A stretch of 64,000 bases of DNA, taken from positions 248,001 through 312,000 of the forward strand of contig JAQFVV010000459.1 in NCBI GenBank assembly GCA_028023455.1, written 5' to 3'. The notes beneath the pieces are model-generated. The model made no database searches and was not told the DNA's origin. It saw nothing but the letters and a program-made list of their open reading frames with translations. Positions 23,101 through 33,795 of this stretch are shown here, piece after piece (position 1 is the first letter of the stretch; every line of letters begins with the position of its first letter). Made by a program: the position numbers and the translations under genes. Origin of the DNA: Epiperipatus broadwayi (Eukaryota; Onychophora; Udeonychophora; Euonychophora; Peripatidae).

Positions 23101-25370
23101 TTTTATCCTTGCAGTTTATTGCAACAACGCTATAAAATTCTGTGAATTGTTATTAGCATTTTAGATCAAGTTCAGCTATTGCGTGACCTCATTTAAAAGT
23201 TGTTTACAAAAATTATAAGTTTCTTTGATGATTAATGGAAAACAAATTTTATGAGCATATATGCAGAATAACAACGGAAATGGCTTATTATATACATATG
23301 TGATTTAAATAACATAATAAAATTGGCTAAATAATTTAAATTAAAATATTTCTTAAGTTAAAATATTTTAAAATGAATATATATATATATATATCTGTAA
23401 TATATACATATACTATTAAATTACAGACATTCCATTCACATATATATGTGATTTAGCATATATAGTAGTTTAAGGTTGTTTAAATGGGTACTCTGAGAGG
23501 GTTTAAACCTGGCATATAGATAGATGTGGTGGTAAAATATGTGAAACAGGTGGATGGATAAATCTGACAGTTTCAATATAGATATATCATAATAGTGGAC
23601 AGAATACTAAAAGAGAAATGATAAAGGGCAGTATACAATGATAATAGTAACTAGATGAGAGATTTTTTTCTTTTAGTATTGATTTAGTAAAGGTAGAAAT
23701 TGGGCACAGCTGTGAAGGGATATAGATTAATTAGGGAATAGTTGTTACATTACAATATTACTGATAAGATGGGTGAATATATGCATTTTTCAATTTTGTT
23801 CATTAATTATATGAATGCCCCAAGGGGCTAAGAGCTAAATTATTTAGCCATGTCAAATGACATTTAAATACCATAATTAATAGATGTGTGATGCTTGCCA
23901 TTTATTTTTTCTTTAATCATTAAATGTTTAATAATTATAGAATTAATTTTATCTTAATTAATTGTTTTGGGAGACTCCTTAGAAATGTTGCTTATAACTC
24001 TTCATCAGATAGGAATACATTATGAAACATAGTTTTAGTCATAGAGATATGTGTATGGTGTATATAACAACCCCTAGTGGATCAATAGGTGTTTAGGGTC
24101 TAGTTATCTTTCATGCCTTGGAAGAAAGATGGGAATATAATATTATCACCAGAGATCATTTATAGAGAAGAGCAAATATGTACAGAATAACAGTGCATAT
24201 GCCTTATTTTTTATGAGCTAGTTTAGTCATTAATCTCCCATCATTAGGCAACATAACTTGAAGACCCAGGAGTTGATCTTCTAAAGGTGGGAACTAGATG
24301 ATGTTCCAAGGGATGGATATTAATAATCCCCACTTGAATAATAAAACACAAACAGTTAGTTATAGCTACATAGTAATGGGCCAGATATTTGTGTATAGAT
24401 ACTAAGATTATGGTACAGCACCAACTACTTAATAGTTACTGTGATTCCATACTATTGCAATAATTTGGCTGCATAGCTGTAGAATGATGATACTCAGCCA
24501 TAACCTAAGTTCACTGTGGCTGAACTTTGGACATCCACTATACCATACAAATTACTGGTACAATAATTTGCTGCACCAACTCAGGTTTAATGTTTCTGGT
24601 AAGCTAAACTCGGTATAATAATTTAGCAACCAATATAATGGGCTAGTGATTCAAACCATTTACCACTACAAAAATTTGATCTTACAATTGAGGGAATTCT
24701 GGTATAATAATTTGGGTGACCAATGTAGTGGACTGGTATTCAAACCAGTGTCTAATACACTGTGAAGGCATGAGATGTACTACATACCATCTGCTTGAGA
24801 TTAAGAGTAAATATTTTAATCATCCTGTCATCATCATTTTATTAAGTATTTATCTGTAAAATCAAGGCTTGTTATGATGGAAATTTTTAAAATCTACATT
24901 CCCAATATGGCAAATAAAGTACTAGAATAATCAACATAATTAAATTGCATTGTAAATTATTACTCTTGTTCAAATCAATATTTCACTGCAGAGAGAAGAT
25001 AAATTCAGAAATCTTTAATATCAATTTACCAGCTCTGTCTTTATTCTTATTTAATTTCAAATATTATTCATATATTTTACACTCAACTTTAATACAAGTT
25101 CATATATGTACTGATATATTAACTTTATTTTTACTATTTAATTCGAAAAACTTTTTCCTAACTAAGGAGCATCTGCACTATACAAATGTATATTTTGTTA
25201 AACATTCAATATCATCTCATTGCACACTAGTATTAAAATGATTTTTATTTTTTTTATATATTTTATAACTAATCAGTAATTAAATATTAAACATCTCATC
25301 CTATGTTCTGGTTTCACAATAATAAAAACCTCATCCTTTTATATTCATTTGTACAGGAATCTTATATTTA
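23100..25370. other. Gene-free stretch with recurrent GGTAYAATAATTTGG motif
   Basis: No gene is seen; the ORF at 24945-25241 is judged random. Near 24453, 24556, 24611 and 24710 the motif GGTAYAATAATTTGG or a close variant recurs. The last two are followed by a shared block ending ATTCAAACCA, suggesting a degenerate tandem of about 100 bp. Confidence 0.45.
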
Positions 25371-25695
25371 GAGCACACAAAACAAGCTCTTAACAACTTT
25401 GCAGAATATCCCCTGCCTCAGACTGGTTTCTGCTACTGGCATCCTCAGTGAGGTGCTAGGATATTTAATCATTAGATTAAAAATGCCAGGAAAGACCCAG
25501 CACTTTAGCTAATGTAAAACTATTGAGTCAAAATCTGAAATTCTCAGGTAACCACATGTCTTCCAATCCATCTATCTAACTTAAATACCTATATGGGACT
25601 GAACTAAGTTCACCTCACTGAGGATGCTAGTAGCAGAAACTGGTCTTAGGTTGGGGATTACTATGAAGCTTGTTAAGAGCTTGTTTTGTGAGCTC
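25371..25695. mobile_element. Foldback/MITE element with 85-bp inverted repeats
   Basis: Left arm 25371-25455 (GAGCACACAAAACAAGCTC...) and right arm 25611-25695 are reverse complements over their full length with roughly one mismatch in six. The ~155-bp loop has no ORF. Flanks TATATTTA and TATATATA could be a decayed 8-bp target duplication. The superfamily is not assigned. Confidence 0.85.
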
Positions 25696-25775
25696 TATAT
25701 ATAACATTTAAAGATTATTAAATTAGGTCATGTGACATCTGTCTTGATTTTTTTGTGATATATATATATATATAT

Positions 25776-28421
25776 TGTAACAGTCAGAAAACGTGTGACT
25801 CATAAACATAATGCAGAATTCGACCACCATACAGAACAGCAGCACCATCAAGGTAGCAAAGCCACCCATGTTACTGAGTTTGAACATAGTTTATCGGTTT
25901 CACAATACAATCCATGAAACAACATATCTGATGCAACATTAGTAAATATTTCCTTAGGCACGGTGGTCAGGGATATGCAAGAGATTCATGATTTTATTCT
26001 CGAGTTAGCCAATAATCAAACTAATATTAATTAAACATTCATATTTACATAATTGAGGAAATATATAGAATGGGTATCGAATAAATGACACGTAACTGCA
26101 GACGTATAGTTTAAAATTATTTATTCACACATTTTAATAAGAAAATCATTTACTAATAATATTTTATGGATTCAAAGCTTCATTAGCGGGATTTGAAATA
26201 CTATTATATTTTAAAAAATACATTTATTTATTTATACATTATTTTATATTGAGGACTTCAGTAGCGGTATTTCCAATACTGTAATGTTTACAAAAGGAAT
26301 ACATAATTGTTTCGACCTTATTTTATCTTGAGGACCTCAGTAATGGTATTTCCGATACCGTAATGTTTACAAAAGGAATTCATTTATTTGAAGGCGCAAT
26401 CTAGCTACCTAAAATTCTTGAGTAAGTATTTCTAATGCATGCCTTGGAGAATTTATACCTTTGCAATGCAAGAGTCTAAAGTAAGATTTAAGAGTACCGG
26501 CAGACATATATTTATTTAATTAAAATATTTATTTTATGACTAAGGGCAAACATTTATTTGAGAGTGAATTACGAAGATAATGCAGAGGCGGAGTGATATA
26601 TAGAATAATAAAATTAAGTAAAGGAACATGTGGTACACTTTAGAAAGGCAATATGGAATGGCAGTATATCGAAATGGCAATGCTGTGAATGGTTTTATAA
26701 GAATGTCGGGCTGGTCTCTGCCATCGGCCCGATGAAGTAAGGTGTCACATAAGCATAACCAGAGACAAGTGGTCCTTGTCACAGTTTTCCATCTGGCTGT
26801 GTGACTTCGTCAAATCCTATGGTAGCACCCATTATGCCCGCTTGTGTAGGACGACTGGGGTTAATTTCAACCCTAAAGAATCCAGAAAATTCACGGTGGA
26901 ATGGGTCATCGCATCTCTAAAACATAACACATGTATACTGTATAAATGATTACGATGAGATTTAAATAGATTTCTGACTCGGCCCTACATTATCAACTTT
27001 ACTAAAGAACGTTGGTGACTCTCAAAGAAATGTAATTTGATGGAATTATTCATTAAGATTTAATATATACAAAACATATCTAAACTGGGAATGATTACAA
27101 CTAATATGCCAGTCATTTTCGAAGTTGTAGACCCCTGCATTACAATAAATGAAGCATTGAATGTGTGTCGGTTTATATGAAAATTAAATTATTTATGAAA
27201 GTAATGTTAATAAAATCTGACACGCATTCACTATTTCAAGCGATCATAGATTTAAACTTTGAACATTGAGACAATTATTAGAATGCAATAATTAAATAAT
27301 AAATATAGATAAAATGTAGATTTTTGAAATACGCACCCAAGAAAGATAGAATGAGATAAGCTAGATTATTAGAGAAATTTACACATTAAGTTAACTATTC
27401 AATTTTAGTTATACAAATGGTAGTTTTTACATTTTACAATTTAGATGAGTAATATGAAGAAGAGCTATAGCATGTTATTATAGTACTCTAGAGTTTGAAG
27501 ACAGACAGGTACCTGTTTTATAAGAAGTTTTCCGAGTCCATTGGTTTAGTGGCAAATAGTTCACGAGTGGCAATTCTTTCTTGTATTTAAATATTTCATT
27601 TACTTTAACAGCAGCAGCAGCTTTCTCATTTATTTCAGGCAGCAGATCTTCATGGTGAATTTATGATGGGCAATGGAAAATTCGGCATCCGATAGGCCAT
27701 CTCCCAATGGAGAATAATCTAGGTGCTTTTACTCGGTGATACCTTGGCAGGAACAATTTATGTTTATATTTTGGAGACTCTCAGTGATCGAGAGCAAAGC
27801 TAAAGTTTAAGTGAATGTCTCCAGCAAGTCTAAGATGGCCTCTTTTCTTATCTTGATCTTTCACATTTTTGTTAAGGTATTTTTAGGTTCTACTTAATCT
27901 GCCCTGAGGATAATCAATGTATTTTGTTGGTTTTAATTAAAGAAAGCTGCCATTCTATTGTTTACATTTTACATTTAATAATTACATTTTGGGGAATTTT
28001 TCTTTAATTAATCTATTATCTATCACTGACCGATGCTTTTAAATTTCAAAGACAAAAAGGGAACATAAGATTATTTTAACTTTTAATTAAATATTACATC
28101 AGATTTTTTTAGAATTATTATTAAATGAAATTTAAACAAAGCAATAAATATGAACTTTATAATCCAAAATAAATGATTAAAATTATACAAAATTATATAA
28201 CTAAAAGAAATCTAAATTATATTATTTTATCCCTATTTATTGCCTTTAATTTGAGATCAAAATGTGTGCATGTTTATGCTGAATTCTACATATATTTATA
28301 CATTTTTAATATTGCTACACCCACAATTCGATCAGTTTAAATTTGGGGGGGATAGACTGGTCAGTGAGAGACGACAGAAAAAGGTGAAACTTAAGATTCG
28401 AATACGAATCTTACTGTTTCA
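25776..28421 (-). repeat. 3' LTR of the gypsy element
   Basis: 2646 bp, aligned end to end with the LTR at 33796. In the first ~260 bp I count about 15 substitutions and one 2-bp indel. It contains three degenerate ~85-bp internal tandem units (about 26160-26400, each with ATTTCCRATACYGTAATG or a variant). It also has a GC-richer block at 26690-26930 and a 9-bp hairpin near the end (28392-28413). Confidence 0.95.
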
Positions 28422-28437
28422 TTTTCCCATACTTCCC
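28422..28437 (-). promoter_or_regulatory. Polypurine tract of the gypsy element
   Basis: On the minus strand it reads GGGAAGTATGGGAAAA directly before the 3' LTR, the expected place for the plus-strand primer of reverse transcription. The purine run is broken by one T. Confidence 0.65.
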
Positions 28438-28674
28438 ATGAACAATTAAGGAAGGACAAAAGGAGGCAAGAAAGAGAAATAAACATTTTTACATTACATA
28501 ATTTAAATATGAAAACATTATTATTGTTTTTACAGATATATTGAAATATAGAAAGCAGAGATTACATGAAGCAATGAACAATTTATATACCCGGATCTAG
28601 AATTTATAGTTTAATTAAAATGACCTAATTTGGCCGTGTCTGGTTAAAATCATAGTAATAATTAGTTAAACTGA

Positions 28675-28690
28675 ATATATATATATATAT

Positions 28691-28734
<44 letters not shown>
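28675..28734. repeat. (TA)n microsatellite inside the gypsy element
   Basis: Two TA runs separated by TTC, between the integrase end and the 3' LTR. Confidence 0.9.
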
Positions 28735-28737
<3 letters not shown>

Positions 28738-28936
28738 TCTTAGAGTAAGATTAGTTAATATAATATATAAAAAAACTCCTAAGAGTAATAGTAATTAAAA
28801 CAATAACATATATAAAATAAAATTTCTATCTAAAACCCTATTTGACTAAAGTACAATCCATTTAACCAAGTTCATTATATCAAGTTCATTTTAATATTCT
28901 CATATACGTTTAATCCGTCCTAAGAGTCTAATATTT

Positions 28937-31900
28937 TTACAACCCTGGGTCAGGTGGATAACACCTACATGGTTTGAGATTACGGGCATTGTATGTCCCT
29001 TTTATGGTATCTTCATCTTTTAGTAAATATGCATTTCGGCCACATGTGTGATCAATTATAAAGGATCCCCGGTACAAAGGAAAGAACTTTTTATATACTC
29101 TTTTATCTCGGTTACTTTGTTGAGAGTTCCATACCCAAACAGTTCCCAACCTGGAAATGTTGGTTTCTCCGATCTTCTCGTAATTTCCGTTCTGCCCTTT
29201 CTGTAAGGCTGCGGTGTGCCTTGCATCTGTCAGTTTCAATATTGATTTCACGTTCATCCATGGGTAATGGCATCTTGATCAGTAATGAGTCCACTTTACC
29301 ACAATGCAAACATGTTGGTGTCATGCCAGTGGCCTCATTGATGGTTCCATTGATATATTGAAAAATCTTTTCAGTTTGATTTACCCAGCTTCTGTGATTT
29401 TGGTTAACATGGGTCCTAAATAGTCGGTTTATTTCCCTCATAACCCTTTCACATGGGTTAGACTGAGGATTTCAAATTGAGGTCAGAATATGTTTAACGT
29501 TCTGCTGCCTCAACCAAGTCTTCCATTCTTGAGATGTAAAGGCCAATCCATGGTCCGAGAAGATGGTGATCGGTTGTGCAATCTTGACGAATTGACACTT
29601 TTGTAACACTCGAATTGCGCAACAGGAATCTGCTCGCATCACAGGATAGGCCCAAGCATATTTTGAGAATAGATCATGTTACAAGTAAGTAACAGAATCT
29701 ACGGTAGGATGGCAATGGGCCATAGTGATCGATTGCAAGTATTTCATTTGGTGCGGATGGGAAGATAGAGGCACCTACTCCACTAAAGTTTCTATTTGGT
29801 GGTTTCTCTCTTGCACAAATAGCACATTTCTTGAGGGTATCCATCACATCTTCATATAGTTTTGGCCAGTGAAATTGTCGTCTTATAGCTTCTTCTGTTT
29901 TTCTAGGGCCATAGTGCCCTACTAAGCCATGCATATACATGATGAGATGGTTTCTGAGGTCAGGTGGTACCAAGATTTTCCAGTAAATTTTATCTCCCAC
30001 AATCTGCTGCTGCAGCAACCCATTTCTTATCTGGTATAGCTTCTTTCCTCAAGGTGTTGAGCAGCCTTGTATTGGATTTCCTTGCTGTTGTACAATTTGG
30101 ATAAGCTTTTTATATAGCGGTTGCTGCTCTTGCCAATGTTGAATGTTCCTTAACTTGTGTTCCATCTCCTGGTCCAGTACCATTGCTGCAATTACCAATG
30201 GCTGATCACTTATTATGGGGTTGTGTGGCTCCAGTTCTATAGGATGTTGACTTAATATATCGGCCACTGTATTTTCAGGCCCAGGGCAGTAGACGACTTT
30301 ATAATGAAATCTTTGAAGTGAAAGACTCCATCTGATGAGGCGGTCATTGTTCAGGTAACTTTTATTTAGGAATTCAAGACACCAGTGGTCAGTAATGATA
30401 ATCACTTCTGAACCCAGCAACATCTGCTTGAACTTATTACATGACCACATGTTCCATCACTGTGTAGTTATTTTCAGCTCCTTTCAGAGTACGGCTACTA
30501 AAATATAGTATTTGGTGTTGGCCTTCTTGGTTGACTTGAAATAGAACCATGCCCTATCCTTTCTGACTGCTATCAGTCTGCAAATAAAAAGGACAGGTAA
30601 AATCTAGGTATTGTAACATCACAGTCTCTAAAAATCTTCTCTTTACTCGACTGAAGTCTTCTTCATGGGTCTTCGTCCATTCCCATCGGTGGTGAGGTCC
30701 TATCAATTCTACTAGTGATGATGTATTTTTGGCAAAATGGGGGTAAAACTTGTGATAGTAATTGCCAAGGCCCAGAAATGATCGAACTTGTTTTCGGTTC
30801 ATGGGCCTAGGGAAATTTTCAATAGCTGCGACCTTGTCAGGGTGAGCCCTAATTCCTTGACCATTTACAATATGGCCTAAAAAGGAAATCTCCCTCAATG
30901 CGAAAAAACATTTTTTTAAATTAACAGTTATATTTTTCTGGGTGCACTCATTGAAAAATTGTTTTAAATCCTCCAGATGTTCTGCAATGTCTCTTGATGC
31001 AACTACTACATTGTCTACATAACATATCAATTTTTTTTAAACTTTTCTGACAATATTTGGTCCAAACACTTCATGAGGTCAGCCCCGCTATTTATCATCC
31101 CAAAGGTACTCTCTTAAACATGTGGGTTTGCCCATTGTATCTGAACGCGGTATATTTTCAATCCTGGGGGTGGAGAACCATTTGCCAGTAACTGGCAGTT
31201 AGGTCAAAGGTAAAGAAAATATTCTTAGCAGTCAACTTGATAAACATTTCTTGGATGGGTGGTGGGATGTCTCGCTCAGATATAGTAATGTTGTTTAATG
31301 TCCTAGCATCTAGACACAATCGTATGGTTTCATCTTTTTTTTGATCAGGACTAACGGGTTATTATAGGGTGATGACCCCTTTTCAATTACACCCCAGTCA
31401 ATCATCTGCTTAATTTGAGCATTCACCTCTTCTTGATACTGAAATGGGATAGGGTATGTGTGGGTCTGGAAATGTGTCTCTTCTTTTACTTGTATCCAAT
31501 GGACGTAATCACTAATTTCACCTGGGACCTGAGGAAATATTGTATGATTTTCCGTAAGTAATTTTTGTAACTGGAATCGGTCCTCTACCTTGTCTAACAA
31601 TGATCCCATAATTTTCTCTTGGATATCCTCATCAGGAATGGCCTCCAGACATCTTAATTGGATTTCTTCAGTTTGTTTATTCGTATCAAAACTAATCTGC
31701 TTCTGCTGGAAAGTTAGTATCTTTTTTTATAGTCCAGAATACATTCATGTTGGGTTAAGAAGTCGGACCCAATTATCACATCCTGAATTAGTCCTTTTAT
31801 CACTAAGAAGGCGTGTCCTGCATTGGCTTCTCCTATCGATATTTCCAACCAGATTTGATAGTTTTCAGTTCTGGTCATCCTCCCATCAGCCAGCTTTATT

Positions 31901-32116
31901 TGGATTGGACAAGCGGGAAGCCTGGGTATGAGTCCCATGTTTTTCGTAATTTGTTAACCACTCTCTAGAAACAGAGGAAATCTGGCTGCCTGTGTCAAGA
32001 AGAATTTGTGCAACTGAGGCCCTGATTCTCGTATTAATAATTGAGCAAGGGCCAATCTGAAGTCCCCAAGTGGGATACTCTTCCTGGATGACTGACATTA
32101 GGTTAGTCATCTCCAC
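28937..32116 (-). pseudogene. pol: gypsy pol: protease, reverse transcriptase, RNase H, integrase (frameshifted)
   Basis: Domain order on the minus strand is that of Ty3/gypsy. Protease (32116-31714) has LLDTGSQISSVS and VIIGSDFL. Reverse transcriptase (31609 to about 30700) has VIEKGSSPYNNPLVLIKKK, FDLTASYWQM and PLGM; its active-site box reads YVDN near 31010 instead of YVDD. A thumb-like RSFLGLGNYYHKFYPHFAKN follows. RNase H (30600-30049) has LQTDSS, ITDHWCLEFLNK and PENTVADILSQHP. Integrase has the HHCC finger (HGLVGHYGPRKTEEAIRRQF...CAIC, 29930-29790), AIDHYGPLP (first Asp), a DHG segment near 29555 and NPCERVMREINR (Glu, near 29450). A C-terminal WVWNSQQSNRDKRVYKKFFPLYRG follows. At least five frame breaks or stops divide it, so it is non-functional. 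Confidence 0.92.
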
Positions 32117-33048
32117 TACTTTCAGCTGCTGGCAAGATGAATGCTAGTTCTGGTAATCTTTTACTGAAGTCCCGCTTGATCGAATTGCCATTTGATTTCT
32201 TTCTTTTCTCACTATGATTGCTAGTAGTTGCTGATTGCTGTTGTCTGGTCTCCTGCTTCCATTCGTGATATACTAGCCTTTTAGGCCAATGGCTATCATC
32301 TAAAACTGCAAGAAATTCTCCCATCTCTTCAATGTCTTTGATACAACTTCTGAGCATCAGCTTTTAGGTAGTTACTGGCATATTTTGTTGAATTGTTCCA
32401 ATGATATGTCTATCTGCCAATGTGAATGTCGTGAGAGATTTAAATCGGTTTGCTTGGCGGAGGAAAAACTGAGCATGTGTTTCTTGGGGTATTGATCCGT
32501 ATTTTTCATGACAGGGTGTATTGTAGATATAAATTTGATGCTTGTCGCTCCAATATTGCTTCAGTAACGCATCTGTGTACTTCTCTATAGTTTTAAGTTT
32601 CCATTTCACCATATCCCACCAGTCTTTGGCATAGCCCTGTAAATGGTAACTGGCAATAGATATCTGTTCACCTGCTCCTGCCTTATGCAATTGAAAGAAA
32701 CTTTGTAAGCTCTCTAAGTGAGTTTGAGGATTTTTTTCCTGTCTCTCCTCTAAAGATTTTTATCTGAATAATCTTTCCTAAGTAGCTTTGAGGTCTAACC
32801 TTCCTTGTCCTTATATTTCCCTCCTCTTTATTGACTTGGATTAATCTATATCCGTTTGCTATCATTCCTAACTCTCTCAAGACAAATTTTTTAATTTCCT
32901 GATACTCTCTAACTCTTATCTTTTCTTCTTCCTGTCTCTGTTTTGATTCTTCATCTCTTCTTTTTCTCATTTCCTCATCATACATTTTCTTCATTTCTTG
33001 CCTATTCTGTCTGAGTATTTCCTCAATGAACTTGAAATTAAAGTCCAT
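32103..33048 (-). pseudogene. gag: gypsy gag (frameshifted)
   Basis: Three overlapping open pieces on the minus strand. The first (33048-32683) starts MDFNFKFIEEILRQN and is a charged coiled coil (EEMRKRRDEESKQRQEEE). The second (32690-32364) carries the retrotransposon gag core, SYHLQGYAKDWWDMVKWK, with the conserved Trp pair, and FLRQANRFKSL. The third (32357-32103) is basic and runs to the protease. No CCHC zinc knuckle was seen. Frame changes near 32690 and 32360 break it. Confidence 0.82.
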
Positions 33049-33049
33049 T

Positions 33050-33795
33050 GATCCTCAGTATTGTTGCGGAGCTTCCCTTCGCTCTGGTGTCGACTCCAAA
33101 GCTTCAGATAAATCTACTTGCTCTATATCAATATTTACTGATTCCATTTTTTTAATATGATTTATTTTATACTACTAGCATTTGACTACTCCCCATCGGT
33201 ATATTGGCCCTATAACACTCTTTCACTGCCCTCACCTACTCTACATTGCCCTATCTCCATATTGCTGCATTTAACATATTTAACATATATATTATAGTGA
33301 ACTACTGGTAACGTGTATAATAAGCCACTGCTGTCTATGATATATATATTTGTACTTTAACAAAATATTTACTGTTAACATATATAACAAGCTTCTGCTG
33401 TCTATGCTATATATATAATGGTGCTTTAATAAATTATTCAATGCTACCTGCTTTCTCATTTAGCGACTGATTACTTTTTTTTTGACATATATATATATAA
33501 TATTTCATTAGATCTGAGTATTTTCGTTCCTTCTTAAATTACACACACATCCCTGCTTTCCTTAAATTTGTTATTACGCCTGCTGTCCTTTCATTTACTC
33601 GACCCACATTATAGATTTTTTTTTTTCAGTATTTTTATCAAAACAAAATTGTATATTTATAGAATAATTAGCTAACTCGAGTAACGAACACTAAAAGAAA
33701 TTTATATGCATTATATTTTGCTCAGGGTATATATGGGTTTTTTGTATCGAAAGCTCCACATTGGAAAGTGCCAAATGCTAAAAAAAATTTAACTA
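33050..33795. other. gypsy 5' untranslated leader
   Basis: Between gag and the 5' LTR, with no ORF. It contains imperfect repeats near 33280-33420 (AACATATAT..., TGCTGTCTATG, TATATATAT). The primer-binding site is uncertain: TGGCACTTTCC on the minus strand lies about 20 nt from the LTR and does not match a tRNA end I recognise. Confidence 0.6.

Noticed and set aside
26540-26782. 80-codon minus-strand ORF in the 3' LTR
   Set aside because: Opposite the GC-richer island; not conserved in frame in the other LTR and without a recognisable motif.
31590-31931. 113-codon plus-strand ORF
   Set aside because: It is the shadow of the protease/RT coding region of the gypsy element on the minus strand.
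33755-33785. Possible tRNA primer-binding site (TGGCACTTTCC on the minus strand)
   Set aside because: Starts about 20 nt inside the LTR border and does not fit a tRNA 3' end with a proper T-arm.
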